Below, one piece after another: positions 19,263 to 28,717 of a stretch of DNA of 64,000 nt. The stretch covers positions 1-64,000 of the forward strand of contig JAFSMS010000107.1 in NCBI GenBank assembly GCA_017447815.1, given 5' to 3'. Under the pieces are notes generated by a model. That model did not search any database. It was given only the letters and a program-made list of their open reading frames with translations, and had not been told where the DNA came from. Numbering within the stretch: the stretch's first letter is position 1; each line of letters begins with the position of its first letter. The stretch comes from Bacteroidales bacterium (GTDB lineage: Bacteria; Bacteroidota; Bacteroidia; Bacteroidales; UBA932). A program made the translations under genes and the position numbers.

Positions 19263-22200
19263 GTCAAAAAGCCTCTGCGAAACTGCAAACAGCGCTCTCA
19301 AAATCGGGAGAAGTCGTTTGCAGCGGTCTTTTCCTGTCCGCCCGCTGGGCCGTTGTCTCCCAGGCAGCCGCTGAAGGCGTTCATTTCATTGTCCTCCCCA
19401 CCCGTGAAGCGGCCGAATACTGCTCGGCCGACTTATATAATATGGTGGAAGGGGACTGCGTCTTCTTTTTGCCGGAATCGGGAAAAAGCGTCGAGCGGAG
19501 CAATTACAAATCTTCCCTGGGCGTGCAGCGCACAGCCGCCATCGGAAAACTCATGGAGAGATCCTTCGCTTCGCTCAGGATGACACAACATCTTCAAATA
19601 GAAAATTGTCATTCTGAGGAGCATAGCGACGAAGAATCTCCTCTGTTCATCATCACTTATCCCGAAGCGCTGGAAGAGAAGATTCCCACCCCCGAAAAAC
19701 TCACCGGGGCGCTTTTCAGCATCCGGGAGGGAGAGGAAATTCCCTATGAGACCATCCGCACCCGCCTCATGGAAGAAGGCTTCGAAAAGGTCGATTTCGT
19801 ATCGGCCCCGGGCCAGTTTTCCCTCCGCGGCGCCGTCATCGACATTTTCTCCTTCTCCTCCGACAAACCCTTCCGTATCAGTTTCTTCGGAAACGAAGTG
19901 GAGAAAATCCATACCTTCGACTGCAATACACAACTCTCCGTCCAGAAGATGGACCGGGCCGATATCTATCCCGACATCGCCGCCCGCGAGGCCGATGAAG
20001 GGGAAAATATCACCCACCTTCTGCCGAAGGACACTGTCGTGTGGCTGGATTCGTCCGATATGTACAAGGACCGGGATTTCTTCGGAAAACTGCTGGAATT
20101 CAAGCATGTCTATCTGGACACTCCCCTTCAGAAGGAAAAGGCCGATGCCGTCCGCTTCAATATTTCCCCGCAGCCGGTCTTCAATAAAAACTTCGAACTG
20201 CTCATTTCGGATATCCGCTCCTGCCTGGAAAACAGTTATAAGGTGTATATCTTCGGAGAGAAGGAAAGCCAGTTGGAAAGGCTTCGCTCCATCATGCTCC
20301 AGGATCCGCACGCCCTGTTGCCGGAGTTTGTGAAGGGAAAGAACATCCATGCCGGTTTCATCGACCATGACGACAAGCTGTGCTGGTACACGGACCATGA
20401 GATTTTCGACCGTTTCCACCGCGTACACATCCGACGGACGGTGGAAAAGTCCGAACAACTCACCCTCAACGACCTCAGCGCCTTCAACTTGGGAGACTAT
20501 ATCGTCCATATCGACCATGGCGTGGGCATTTTCGGCGGTCTGGTCAAGATGAAGGACGACCGCGGCCGCGTGCACGAGGTGGTGAAACTCCTGTACAGCG
20601 GAGGAGACGTGGTATTCGTTTCCGTCCATTCCCTGCACAAGATTTCCCGTTTCCGTTCCAAGGAGGGGGAGCCGCCGCGCATCAACAAACTGGGCTCCAA
20701 AACCTGGGGAAACCTCAAATCGGCCGCCAAATCCCGGGTGAAGGATATAGCCAAGGAACTCATCCAACTGTATGCTAAGCGCCGTGCCTCCACCGGATTT
20801 GCCTATTCCCCGGATACGTATCTGCAGGAAGAACTGGAATCGTCCTTCATGTATGAGGATACGCCGGACCAGGAACGGGCCACCAAGGCCGTGAAGGAAG
20901 ACATGGAGGACAACTGCCCCATGGACCGCCTCATCTGCGGTGACGTGGGCTTCGGCAAAACGGAAATCGCCATCCGGGCGGCCTTCAAGGCGGCGACGGA
21001 CGGAAAGCAGGTGGCCGTCCTGGTCCCCACCACCATCCTTTCCCTGCAGCATTATGAGAATTTCAAGTCCCGCTTGCAGCAATTTCCCTGCACGGTGGAA
21101 TATGTGAGCCGCCTCCGGACAGCCAAGCAGATTACGGATATCAAGAAGCGGCTGAAGGAAGGGAAGATCGACATCCTGATCGGCACGCACAAAATCCTGG
21201 GCGGCGGTTTTGAATTCAAGGACCTGGGTCTCCTGATTATCGACGAAGAGCAGAAATTCGGGGTAACGGCCAAGGAGAAACTCCGCCAGATGAAACATTC
21301 GGTGGACACCCTCACCCTTACGGCCACTCCCATTCCCAGAACCCTCCAGTTTTCGCTGCTGGGGGCGCGGGACCTTTCCATCATCCAGACCCCGCCGCCC
21401 AACCGCATCCCCATCCAGACGGAAATCATTCTGTTCAACGAGGCCGAAATCAAGAGCATCATCAATTATGAACTCAACCGGGGCGGGCAGATTTTCTTCC
21501 TGCACAACAAAGTGGAGGAACTGCCGGCCATCGAGGATATCCTGCACCGGCTGGTACCGGACATGAAGATTTGCGTGGCGCACGGACAGATGGAAGGCAA
21601 AGAATTGGAAGACAGGATGTTGTCTTTCATGAGGGGAGACTATGACCTGCTCCTTTGCACCACCATCATCGAAAACGGCCTGGACATTCCCAATGCCAAT
21701 ACCATCATCGTGAACCAGGCGCAGAATATCGGCCTGAGCGACCTCCACCAACTCCGCGGAAGGGTGGGCCGATCCAACAAAAAGGCTTTCTGCTATCTCA
21801 TTGTACCGCCGCTGGTGAGCCTTACCGACGAGGCAAGAAGGCGCCTTCGGGCCATCGAAGAATTCTCCGACCTGGGAAGCGGCTTCAACATCGCCATGCA
21901 GGATTTGGACATCCGCGGCGCCGGCAACCTTCTCGGGGCCGAGCAGAGCGGCTTCATTTCCGACATGGGATACGAAACCTACCAGAAAATCCTGTCCGAG
22001 GCCATGGAGGAACTGGGCGTCGAGACCGGCATCACCAAGCGGGGCGGGTCCGAAAAATTCGTGGAAGACTGCACCATCGAAACCGACAAGCCCGCCTTCA
22101 TCCCGGACGATTACATCGACATCCCGGCCGAAAAAATCCGCATCTACAAACTGCTGGACGCCCAGACGGAAGACCGGGAAATCGACCGCATGGCCTCACA

Positions 22201-22510
22201 GGTGGCCGACCGTTTCGGCCCCATGCCCGAAGAGGTGCAGAATCTGTTTACCGTAGTGAAAATCAGGAATTTGGGAGCCTCTACCGGATTTGAGAAAATC
22301 ATCATCAAGAACGGGATGCTCATCATGTTCTTCGTGAACAACCCCTTGTCGGCCTACTATCAATCCCGGAAGTTCGAGAAGGTGCTCGCCCAGGTGAATG
22401 AGAATCCTTCCCTGTACAAATTCAACCAGGACGGAGGAAAACTCCGCACCGTTTCCCGCGGGGTGGATACCCTTCGGAAGGCCTTGGATATTTTGAAAAA
22501 ACTGCAATAA
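19253..22510 (+). CDS. mfd: Transcription-repair coupling factor Mfd
   Basis: A 1085-residue translocase that removes stalled RNA polymerase and recruits UvrA. Seen in order: UvrB-like N-terminal domains, an RNA-polymerase interaction (CarD-like) domain near residues 400-470 (LGDYIVHIDHGVGIFGG), helicase motif I GDVGFGKTEIA (about 560-572), DEEQ, ATPIPRTLQFSL, motif VI GRVGRSNKKAF, and the C-terminal TRCF domain. The start ATG overlaps a DnaA-box-like site. Odd feature: residues about 102-130 (ERSFASLRMT...CHSEEHSDEES) are encoded by an in-frame palindromic repeat element and have no counterpart in ordinary Mfd proteins. Confidence 0.97.
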   Translation: MLISQKASAKLQTALSKSGEVVCSGLFLSARWAVVSQAAAEGVHFIVLPTREAAEYCSADLYNMVEGDCVFFLPESGKSVERSNYKSSLGVQRTAAIGKLMERSFASLRMTQHLQIENCHSEEHSDEESPLFIITYPEALEEKIPTPEKLTGALFSIREGEEIPYETIRTRLMEEGFEKVDFVSAPGQFSLRGAVIDIFSFSSDKPFRISFFGNEVEKIHTFDCNTQLSVQKMDRADIYPDIAAREADEGENITHLLPKDTVVWLDSSDMYKDRDFFGKLLEFKHVYLDTPLQKEKADAVRFNISPQPVFNKNFELLISDIRSCLENSYKVYIFGEKESQLERLRSIMLQDPHALLPEFVKGKNIHAGFIDHDDKLCWYTDHEIFDRFHRVHIRRTVEKSEQLTLNDLSAFNLGDYIVHIDHGVGIFGGLVKMKDDRGRVHEVVKLLYSGGDVVFVSVHSLHKISRFRSKEGEPPRINKLGSKTWGNLKSAAKSRVKDIAKELIQLYAKRRASTGFAYSPDTYLQEELESSFMYEDTPDQERATKAVKEDMEDNCPMDRLICGDVGFGKTEIAIRAAFKAATDGKQVAVLVPTTILSLQHYENFKSRLQQFPCTVEYVSRLRTAKQITDIKKRLKEGKIDILIGTHKILGGGFEFKDLGLLIIDEEQKFGVTAKEKLRQMKHSVDTLTLTATPIPRTLQFSLLGARDLSIIQTPPPNRIPIQTEIILFNEAEIKSIINYELNRGGQIFFLHNKVEELPAIEDILHRLVPDMKICVAHGQMEGKELEDRMLSFMRGDYDLLLCTTIIENGLDIPNANTIIVNQAQNIGLSDLHQLRGRVGRSNKKAFCYLIVPPLVSLTDEARRRLRAIEEFSDLGSGFNIAMQDLDIRGAGNLLGAEQSGFISDMGYETYQKILSEAMEELGVETGITKRGGSEKFVEDCTIETDKPAFIPDDYIDIPAEKIRIYKLLDAQTEDREIDRMASQVADRFGPMPEEVQNLFTVVKIRNLGASTGFEKIIIKNGMLIMFFVNNPLSAYYQSRKFEKVLAQVNENPSLYKFNQDGGKLRTVSRGVDTLRKALDILKKLQ
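19557..19640 (+). repeat. Palindromic repeat element inserted in frame within mfd
   Basis: Two imperfectly complementary arms, GAGATCCTTCGCTTCGCTCA...GATGACA (19557-19584) and TGTCATTCTGAG...GAAGAATCTC (19607-19640), flank a 22-bp AT-rich centre. The arms match the core of the copies at 28691, 31011, 47895 and 56336. The 84-bp element keeps the reading frame and adds about 28 residues. Confidence 0.85.
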
Positions 22511-22514
22511 TTCT

Positions 22515-22522
22515 TACTTTTG
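22515..22522 (+). promoter_or_regulatory. -7 element for coaX
   Basis: TACTTTTG, matching TAnnTTTG, ends 6 bp before the coaX ATG. A transcript from it would have little or no leader. Confidence 0.6.
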
Positions 22523-22528
22523 CAAGAT

Positions 22529-23257
22529 ATGTCCAATCTTTTGGTAGAAATAGGAAACACGGCACTCAAGGCAGCCTGGTCGGATCGGATGACCCTCGGG
22601 AAAACCTTCCGGTACCAGGGAGAGAAATACATGGATTTCATCCTCTCCCTCACCCGCCGGGAAAAACCCGAAGCCATGGTGGTCTCATCGGTTTATCCCA
22701 TTTCAGAGCAGGATGTCCTCAGCCTCCGGGAAGTGTGCGGCAGCCTTCTCATCCTGGACAGCAACAACAAAGAGTGGCTCATCACCAAGGGCCTTCCTTC
22801 CTATCTCTCCTACGACCGTGCCGCCGCCATCCTGGCATGCCGGTACCTTTTCAAGGGACGGGGATGCACCATCGTGGATTTAGGAACCATCCTTTCCATC
22901 GATTATATCGGCCCTCAGGGGCAGTATCAGGGGGGAAATGTGTCGCTGGGATGCCGCACCCGCTTCAAGGCGGTAAACCGGTATTCCCGTTCCCTTCCCC
23001 TGGTGAATATGCCGGAAAATGTGCCGGAGACAGGCTTTTCCGAAACCGATTCCATTGCCGCCGGAGTCGTTTCAGGCATTATATTTGAAATGGAAGGCTA
23101 CCTGGCGCTCCATCCGGAAAATATCGCCGTATTTACCGGCGGAGATGCGAATTATTTTGCAAAACGGATGAAAAGTTCCATCTTTGCAATTTGTAACCTT
23201 GTGCTGATGGGCCTGGCCCTAATTGCTGACGAATATGTTCGGAAAACTGACAAATAG
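22529..23257 (+). CDS. coaX: Type III pantothenate kinase
   Basis: A 242-residue ASKHA-fold enzyme for the first step of CoA synthesis (pantothenate to 4'-phosphopantothenate). The ATG at 22529 gives MSNLLVEIGNT, the phosphate-binding motif; a TTG three codons upstream lies in the promoter and was rejected. Later motifs are YDRAAAILA, VDLGTILSID and FTGGDA. Two positions depart from the family: Glu7 replaces the usual Asp of DIGNT, and GGNVSLG replaces the usual GGxIxPG. The gene overlaps the next one by 23 bp. coaX followed by outer-membrane protein, TPR protein and lptC matches the order known in Bacteroidetes. Confidence 0.9.
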   Translation: MSNLLVEIGNTALKAAWSDRMTLGKTFRYQGEKYMDFILSLTRREKPEAMVVSSVYPISEQDVLSLREVCGSLLILDSNNKEWLITKGLPSYLSYDRAAAILACRYLFKGRGCTIVDLGTILSIDYIGPQGQYQGGNVSLGCRTRFKAVNRYSRSLPLVNMPENVPETGFSETDSIAAGVVSGIIFEMEGYLALHPENIAVFTGGDANYFAKRMKSSIFAICNLVLMGLALIADEYVRKTDK

Positions 23258-24527
23258 GTTTTTAGCGGTGGTTGCACTGCTGCTGTGCGCCTGGGCTGCG
23301 AAGGCTCAGACGGACGGCACATACAGCGGTTTTTCCCCGTATTCCGTGTTTGGTGTGGGCCAACTGCATCAACCCGGAACGGCCTGGAACCGCAGTATGG
23401 GCGGCGTAGGAATCGCTGCCCGCAGCAACCGTTATGTCAATATCCTCAACCCGGCTTCCATCACAGCGCGGGATTCGCTTTCTTTCATGGCCGACTTCGG
23501 CCTGGACGGCCGCATTTCCCTCTTTACGGAAGGAGACAAAAAAGCCCTCAACACCACCTTCAGCATAGACGATTTCGTGATTTCCTTCCCGCTGTGGAAG
23601 CACACCGCCATGATGCTGGGCGTTACGCCGGTGAGCGATGTGGGATACAATATTTCCTACACGGAAATGGATGTGGATACGGGCTACCGCACTTTCTCCT
23701 CCAGCGGCAACGGCGGCATCTACCAGGTGTTCGGCGCATTCGCCGGAACGCTTTGGAACCGGCTTTCCCTGGGGGCCGAGGTAAACTACCGCTTCGGAAA
23801 CATCAACAAGAAAGCCTCCACTTCCTACGATGAAGAATCCCTGCGCGACATGGCTTCCGGAGACTCCCTGCAGGTGAACAACATCACCGCCAAACTGGGA
23901 ATCCAGTACGAACAGCCCCTCACGCATTCCACTTTCCTCACCGTCGGAGCCACGTACAAGTTCTCCACCAAACTCAACGGCTATTCCATCCACTACGAGG
24001 AAAGGGGCAGTTACGACCGTCGCCGCAATTCCAAGACCCTCAGCGAAAACAACCTCAGCCTGGGAGACGAACTGGGCATCGGCATCAGTTTCAGAAACAC
24101 CGACAAGTTCCTGGTGGAGTTGGACTACACCCGTACCAACTGGGCCAACACGAATCTGGACCAGGTGAAAGGCTTCTCCAATGTAGGAGACGTCACTTTC
24201 TCCCAGGGTGTGGGACAGTCGGTCCGCGCCGGCGTGGCTTTCACGCCCAACCGCAACGACATCCGCTATTTCATGAAAAGATGCACCTACCGGATGGGCG
24301 CCTATTTCGACCAGTCCTACTACACGGTGGACGGCGCCCATGTCAATTCCGTGGGAGTCACCCTGGGCATGACGGTTCCCGTTTTCCGCGGCTACAACGG
24401 CATCACCGTGGGCCTGGATTTCGGCCGCAGGGGCCTGGCTACCTCGCAGGTGAAAGAGACGTATTTCGGCTTCAACCTGGGCTTCAATGTATTTGACATC
24501 TGGTTCCAGAAACGCCCTTATGAATAA
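23235..24527 (+). CDS. Outer membrane beta-barrel protein
   Basis: A 430-residue protein starting at ATG 23235 (MFGKLTNRFLAVVALLLCAWAAKAQ signal peptide). The mature part is all beta pattern, alternating aromatic and polar residues, with SPYSVFGVGQLHQPG and RSMGGVGIAARSNRYVNILN near the N-terminus. That opening resembles the start of PorV/OmpP1 (FadL-related) barrels of Bacteroidetes. Its start lies inside coaX (23-bp overlap), so the two are probably co-translated. The precise cargo is unknown. Confidence 0.85.
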   Translation: MFGKLTNRFLAVVALLLCAWAAKAQTDGTYSGFSPYSVFGVGQLHQPGTAWNRSMGGVGIAARSNRYVNILNPASITARDSLSFMADFGLDGRISLFTEGDKKALNTTFSIDDFVISFPLWKHTAMMLGVTPVSDVGYNISYTEMDVDTGYRTFSSSGNGGIYQVFGAFAGTLWNRLSLGAEVNYRFGNINKKASTSYDEESLRDMASGDSLQVNNITAKLGIQYEQPLTHSTFLTVGATYKFSTKLNGYSIHYEERGSYDRRRNSKTLSENNLSLGDELGIGISFRNTDKFLVELDYTRTNWANTNLDQVKGFSNVGDVTFSQGVGQSVRAGVAFTPNRNDIRYFMKRCTYRMGAYFDQSYYTVDGAHVNSVGVTLGMTVPVFRGYNGITVGLDFGRRGLATSQVKETYFGFNLGFNVFDIWFQKRPYE

Positions 24528-24572
24528 GCGGCGGCACAATACTTGAAAACAATAAATAAAAATGCTGATATT

Positions 24573-25895
24573 ATGAAAAAGTTAACACTCATTCTTTTCG
24601 CCGTCATGGCCGTGTTTGCCGGACAGAAAGTTGCGGCTCAGGACAAGTACGGTTCCGGCCCCAACAGGGAGGAATGCATCAAGTACCTTTCCTATTATTC
24701 AGAGTATTACAAGCAGAAGAACTACGAATCCGCCCTGCCCAACTGGCGCAAGGCCTATTCCCTCTGCCCGCCCACCGCGTCGCAGAACATGTTCGTGCAC
24801 GGCACCACCCTCATGACCCGTCTGTACAACCAGGTCAAGGATGAGGCCCACAAGAGCGCCATTGTCGATACCATCCTCACCCTTCAGGACCAGCGTATGG
24901 CCACCTATCCCAAGAACCGGGTGTCCATCCTCAACAACAAGGGCCAGTACATGATTAACTACCGCAATGCCGACGCTCCCTACATCTACAAGAACCTCAA
25001 CGAAATTGTGGACGAACTGGGAACCCAGTCCAACGGCGGCCTTCTGGTGAACCTCCTGCAGGCCACCATCACGATGTACCGTGAGAATCAGCTCACCGCC
25101 GACGAGGTCATCGCCATGTACGACAAGGTGACCGCCAACGTGGAGGGCGCTACCCCCAAGAACGAAGCCGATGCCGAGGACAATGCCAAGGCCAAGTCCG
25201 CCATCGAGAGCATCTTCGCCGACAGCAAGGTAGCCTCCTGCGAGAACCTTATCGCCATCTTCGGTCCCCGCTATGAGGCCGATCCCGATAACCTCGCCCT
25301 GGTTTCCAATATCGTGAAACTCATGAACACCGCCGATGACTGCGCCTCCAACGACCTTTATCTCAACGCCGTGACCTCCATGTACAAACTGGATCCTTCC
25401 TACCGCAGCGCCTTCGGCCTGTACCGTCTGAATGCCGCCCGCGGCAATGTGGCCGACGCCGCCAAGTACCTGGAAGAGGCCATTGCCTCCGCCGAGTCCG
25501 ACGAGGCCACCGACGCCCAGTACTACTACGAGATGGCCGCCTTCTGCTACAAGAACGGCATGCGCGGCAAGGCCGCCGAGGCCGCCCGCAAGGCTGTTGA
25601 CATGGACTTCGGCTATGCCGGCAAGGCCTATCTGATCCTGGGCAACCTCTGGGCTTCCGCCACCTGCGGCGAAACCGTTGACAAGTGGGCCCGCTACTGG
25701 GCTGCCGCCGACTACTACCAGAAGGCCCGCAGCGCCGATCCTTCCGTCGCCGACGAGGCCGCCGCTTCCCTTGGCAGCGTAAGCCGCTACTATCCTGAAG
25801 CTTCCGAGGCCTTCATGTACGACCTCACCAAGGGTCAGTCCTACACCGTTTCCTGCAACGGCATGACGGCCACGACCACCGTACGCGTACAGTAA
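24573..25895 (+). CDS. Secreted tetratricopeptide-repeat protein
   Basis: A 440-residue protein. ATG 24573 gives a good signal peptide (MKKLTLILFAVMAVFAGQ...AAQ); a start ten codons upstream adds only polar residues. The body is helical with TPR-like pairs, e.g. CIKYLSYYSEYYKQKNYESA and AFGLYRLNAARGNVADAAKY. Codon use is strongly biased to GCC, AAC and GAC, which suggests high expression. It lies 45 bp after the barrel gene and directly before lptC. The same gene order in other Bacteroidetes hints at an envelope-assembly role, but no function is established. Confidence 0.85.
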   Translation: MKKLTLILFAVMAVFAGQKVAAQDKYGSGPNREECIKYLSYYSEYYKQKNYESALPNWRKAYSLCPPTASQNMFVHGTTLMTRLYNQVKDEAHKSAIVDTILTLQDQRMATYPKNRVSILNNKGQYMINYRNADAPYIYKNLNEIVDELGTQSNGGLLVNLLQATITMYRENQLTADEVIAMYDKVTANVEGATPKNEADAEDNAKAKSAIESIFADSKVASCENLIAIFGPRYEADPDNLALVSNIVKLMNTADDCASNDLYLNAVTSMYKLDPSYRSAFGLYRLNAARGNVADAAKYLEEAIASAESDEATDAQYYYEMAAFCYKNGMRGKAAEAARKAVDMDFGYAGKAYLILGNLWASATCGETVDKWARYWAAADYYQKARSADPSVADEAAASLGSVSRYYPEASEAFMYDLTKGQSYTVSCNGMTATTTVRVQ

Positions 25896-26522
25896 GTGGT
25901 CAGATGCAAAATACTTGAGATGATGGCAACCGCTGCGGCGGTTGCTTTCGTCGTTATTTCCTGCAAGAGCAATCTTTCCGAGGCCGAAAAACTGGACCTG
26001 AATGTCATTCCCGTCCAGGTGGTGGACAGCATGTTCTTCGTCCAGTCGGAAAACGGCCGGCTCAAAATGCGTGTGGAGGCCCCCAGGATGGAGGTTTACG
26101 AGCGCGATACCCTTTCCTACGACCTTTTCCCCGACGGCATCCACGTGTTTGCCTACAGCGAGGAAGGGACCCTGGAAACCACCATCGACGCAAAACACGC
26201 CCGCCACGACAAGTATCCGGGCGGCAAGAAGGAGCAGTGGAGCGCCTTCGGCAACGTGGTCATCAAGAATATCCTGAAGCAGGAGACCATGGAGACGGAT
26301 ACGCTGTACTGGGACAGTACCGAGCACGAAATCTGGACCCACTGCTACATCCGCATGTATTCTCCCGACGGTTCCATGCAGGGATATGGCATGCGTTCGG
26401 ACGAAATGGCCCGCAACGCCATCCTTAAACAGCCCTTCGACAATGAGTTCCTCCTCGGCGCCGACAGCACCAAGGTTGTGGTGGATTCGGTCAATTTTAT
26501 CGGCCCGATGTTAAAAAAATAG
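25896..26522 (+). CDS. lptC: LPS export protein LptC, lipoprotein form
   Basis: About 208 residues. A GTG directly after the preceding stop gives MVRCKILEMMATAAAVAFVV with lipobox VISC; ATG at 25920 or 25923 would leave no positive n-region, so GTG is preferred, with some doubt. The body has the OstA/LptC beta-jellyroll strand pattern (KMRVEAPRMEVYERDTLSYD, WSAFGNVVIKNI, ETDTLYWDSTEHEIWT). LptC links the inner-membrane LptBFG extractor to LptA on the way of LPS to the outer membrane. Bacteroidetes LptC is often a lipoprotein-like form, as here. The gene abuts the TPR gene with no spacer. Confidence 0.85.
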   Translation: MVRCKILEMMATAAAVAFVVISCKSNLSEAEKLDLNVIPVQVVDSMFFVQSENGRLKMRVEAPRMEVYERDTLSYDLFPDGIHVFAYSEEGTLETTIDAKHARHDKYPGGKKEQWSAFGNVVIKNILKQETMETDTLYWDSTEHEIWTHCYIRMYSPDGSMQGYGMRSDEMARNAILKQPFDNEFLLGADSTKVVVDSVNFIGPMLKK

Positions 26523-26544
26523 TGATTGTTTGGAATAAAATTAC

Positions 26545-26552
26545 TAATTTTG
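26545..26552 (+). promoter_or_regulatory. -7 element for the PpiD-like gene
   Basis: TAATTTTG, matching TAnnTTTG, 48 bp before the ATG. A TTTG lies at 26529-26532 but its spacing is shorter than the usual 19-21 bp. Confidence 0.6.
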
Positions 26553-26600
26553 CAGCCCTTAAGCAAAAAAAATCGAAAATATTAAAAAACACATACGAAA

Positions 26601-28688
26601 ATGGCAGCTCTTGAGACCATCAGAACTAAATTCGGCATTGGTGCATCGCTCATCATTGCCTTCGGTCTTTTACTCTTCCTTGTGAACCCGTCCGACATCA
26701 TTCAGACCATCCAGTCCGCTTCTTCCAAGTACGATGTCGGCAAAATCAATGGCAAATCCATCTCCTATCAGGATTTTGAGCAGGAAGTGAAGGCTCTTGC
26801 CGACGTGAGCGAAATGCTCACCGGCCAGTCCGCTTCCAGCGAGCAGGCTCAGCGCCAGACCCGTGAAATGGCTTGGAACAACCTCGTGGACCGCTACCTG
26901 GTTATCCCCACCATCGAGAAAGCCGGCCTCAAGGTAGGTCAGCAGGAACAGATCGACCTTTTCATCGGCGATGAAATCTCCCCGGTCCTTTCCTCCACCG
27001 GCCTTTTCCTGGATGAGAACCGCAACTTCTCTCCCGCCCTGGTCCGCGACTTCATGGAGAATGTCTCTTCCGATGAGTCCGGCCGCGGCGTTATGCTCCG
27101 CAACTACCTGCAGAACGCCGTCCGCAGCAACCGCTACAACGAAAAGTACATCGGCCTGTTCAACGCCGCTTCCTATGTGAACTCCCTGGAGAGCCAGAAC
27201 GCCGTGGCCGAAAACAACACCACCGCCGATGTGAGTTTCGTGATGGTTCCCAACACGTATTATCCGCTGGACAGCACGGTTGTGGTCAACGATGCAGAGA
27301 TTCAGAAGTTCTATGACGCCCACAAGGACAACTTCCGCCAGAAGGCCACCCGCGACATCGAATATGTCGTCTATGAGGTTACGCCTTCCGCCAAGGACAT
27401 CGAGGCCCAGAACGCCGAGTTCGTCACCCTGTACGACGAGTTCTCCACGGCCGACAACGTCCGTTCCTTCCTGCAGCGCAACAGCGACCGCCAGTGGTCC
27501 GACAGCTGGTACAAGGGCGGAGACCTCCGCACCGTGAACCAGGACATCGACACCTTCGTGGCCGAAAACAACAGCGGTGTCTCTCCGATTTACAAGTCCG
27601 GTGAAACCTTCTATGCCGCCCGCATCATGGAAACCGCCAATGTGCCCGATTCCGTGTATGTGCGCCACATCATGCTGCAGGGTGCCGACGCCCGCCACCT
27701 GGCCGACAGCCTCCTGGGCGTGCTCGGCAAGGGTAACTTCTCCACCCTGGCCGCCCTCTATTCTCTGGATCAGGGCAATGCCGCCGACGGCGAGCAGGGC
27801 AACCTCGGCTGGATGACCCAGAACGCCATGATTCCCGGCTTCGAGTCCGTTCTCACCGCCCCTGTCGGCAAGCCTTATATCGTCAACACCGTTTACGGTA
27901 CCCATATCGTTGAGGTTACCAAGACGACCAAACCCGTCGCCAAGAAGAAAGTGGCCGTGTTCGAGAAAGCCACCCTTCCCAGCAAGGAAACCTACGCCGA
28001 AATCTACAACAAGGCCAACATCCTGGCTGTCCGCACCGCCGGCAAGTACGCCAACTACAAGGCCGCCTGCGATTCTACCGGTATCTACTCCCGTTCCATG
28101 ACCATCAATGAGGGCACCGATACCTACGGTTCCATCGGCCATGCCAAGGAAGTGACCCGCTGGGCCTTCGACAACAAGCCCGGCAAGGCTTCCGGCATCA
28201 TCACCGTGGACAACAACTACTTCTTCGTGGTGGCCGTCAAGGACGCCCACAAGGAAGGTTATGCCAAGGTGAGCGAGGTCGCCGAGAACATCCGCACCCA
28301 ACTCTACCGCGAGAAGTACTCCGAGAAGCACTGCAAGGACGTGGCCGATAAGATTGCCGGCCTCACCTCCCTGGATGCCATCGCCGATAAACTCGGTTCC
28401 ACCGTGTCCAACCTCTCCGATGTATCCTTCTCCACCAACTCCGCCCCTACCACCGAGCCGTCCTTCATCGGCGCAGTGGCCGCGGCCAAGGAAGGTGTCA
28501 TCACCGGTCCTGTCGCCGGCATCATGGGTACTTACGTGTTCCAGGTGAACAGCCGTGAGACCGGCGCCTTCTACACCGAGGACGATGCCAAGGCCGCCCA
28601 GGCCCGCATGGATTCCTACCATGCCCAGATGCTCCTCCCGCTGATGATGGACAAGACCGTGGACGACAACCGCGCCCGTTTCTATTAG
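26601..28688 (+). CDS. ppiD: PpiD/SurA-like peptidyl-prolyl isomerase
   Basis: A 695-residue periplasmic foldase. One N-terminal membrane segment (about residues 14-33, GASLIIAFGLLLFLVN) anchors it in the inner membrane. A SurA_N-type chaperone domain follows (YQDFEQEVKALADVSEMLTG). The parvulin (PPIC) domain is at about 347-450 (YVRHIMLQGADARHLADSL, GNLGWMTQNAMIPGFE, YGTHIVEV). A second, degenerate parvulin-like segment may lie towards the C-terminus. It assists folding of outer-membrane proteins, in keeping with the lptC and barrel genes just upstream. The final codon is 29 bp from the ychF start. Confidence 0.92.
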   Translation: MAALETIRTKFGIGASLIIAFGLLLFLVNPSDIIQTIQSASSKYDVGKINGKSISYQDFEQEVKALADVSEMLTGQSASSEQAQRQTREMAWNNLVDRYLVIPTIEKAGLKVGQQEQIDLFIGDEISPVLSSTGLFLDENRNFSPALVRDFMENVSSDESGRGVMLRNYLQNAVRSNRYNEKYIGLFNAASYVNSLESQNAVAENNTTADVSFVMVPNTYYPLDSTVVVNDAEIQKFYDAHKDNFRQKATRDIEYVVYEVTPSAKDIEAQNAEFVTLYDEFSTADNVRSFLQRNSDRQWSDSWYKGGDLRTVNQDIDTFVAENNSGVSPIYKSGETFYAARIMETANVPDSVYVRHIMLQGADARHLADSLLGVLGKGNFSTLAALYSLDQGNAADGEQGNLGWMTQNAMIPGFESVLTAPVGKPYIVNTVYGTHIVEVTKTTKPVAKKKVAVFEKATLPSKETYAEIYNKANILAVRTAGKYANYKAACDSTGIYSRSMTINEGTDTYGSIGHAKEVTRWAFDNKPGKASGIITVDNNYFFVVAVKDAHKEGYAKVSEVAENIRTQLYREKYSEKHCKDVADKIAGLTSLDAIADKLGSTVSNLSDVSFSTNSAPTTEPSFIGAVAAAKEGVITGPVAGIMGTYVFQVNSRETGAFYTEDDAKAAQARMDSYHAQMLLPLMMDKTVDDNRARFY

Positions 28689-28690
28689 TC

Positions 28691-28717
28691 TGTCATTCTG
28701 AACGAAGTGAAGAATCT
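28691..28717 (+). repeat. Single-arm copy of the palindromic repeat forming the ychF leader
   Basis: TGTCATTCTGAACGAAGTGA plus GAATCT fills nearly the whole gap between the PpiD-like stop codon and the ychF ATG and ends exactly at the start codon. The same 27 bp precede folA (56336-56362). Confidence 0.88.

Noticed and set aside
22515..22528. TTG start for coaX
   Set aside because: The TTG lies within the -7 promoter element; the ATG at 22529 directly precedes the phosphate-binding motif.
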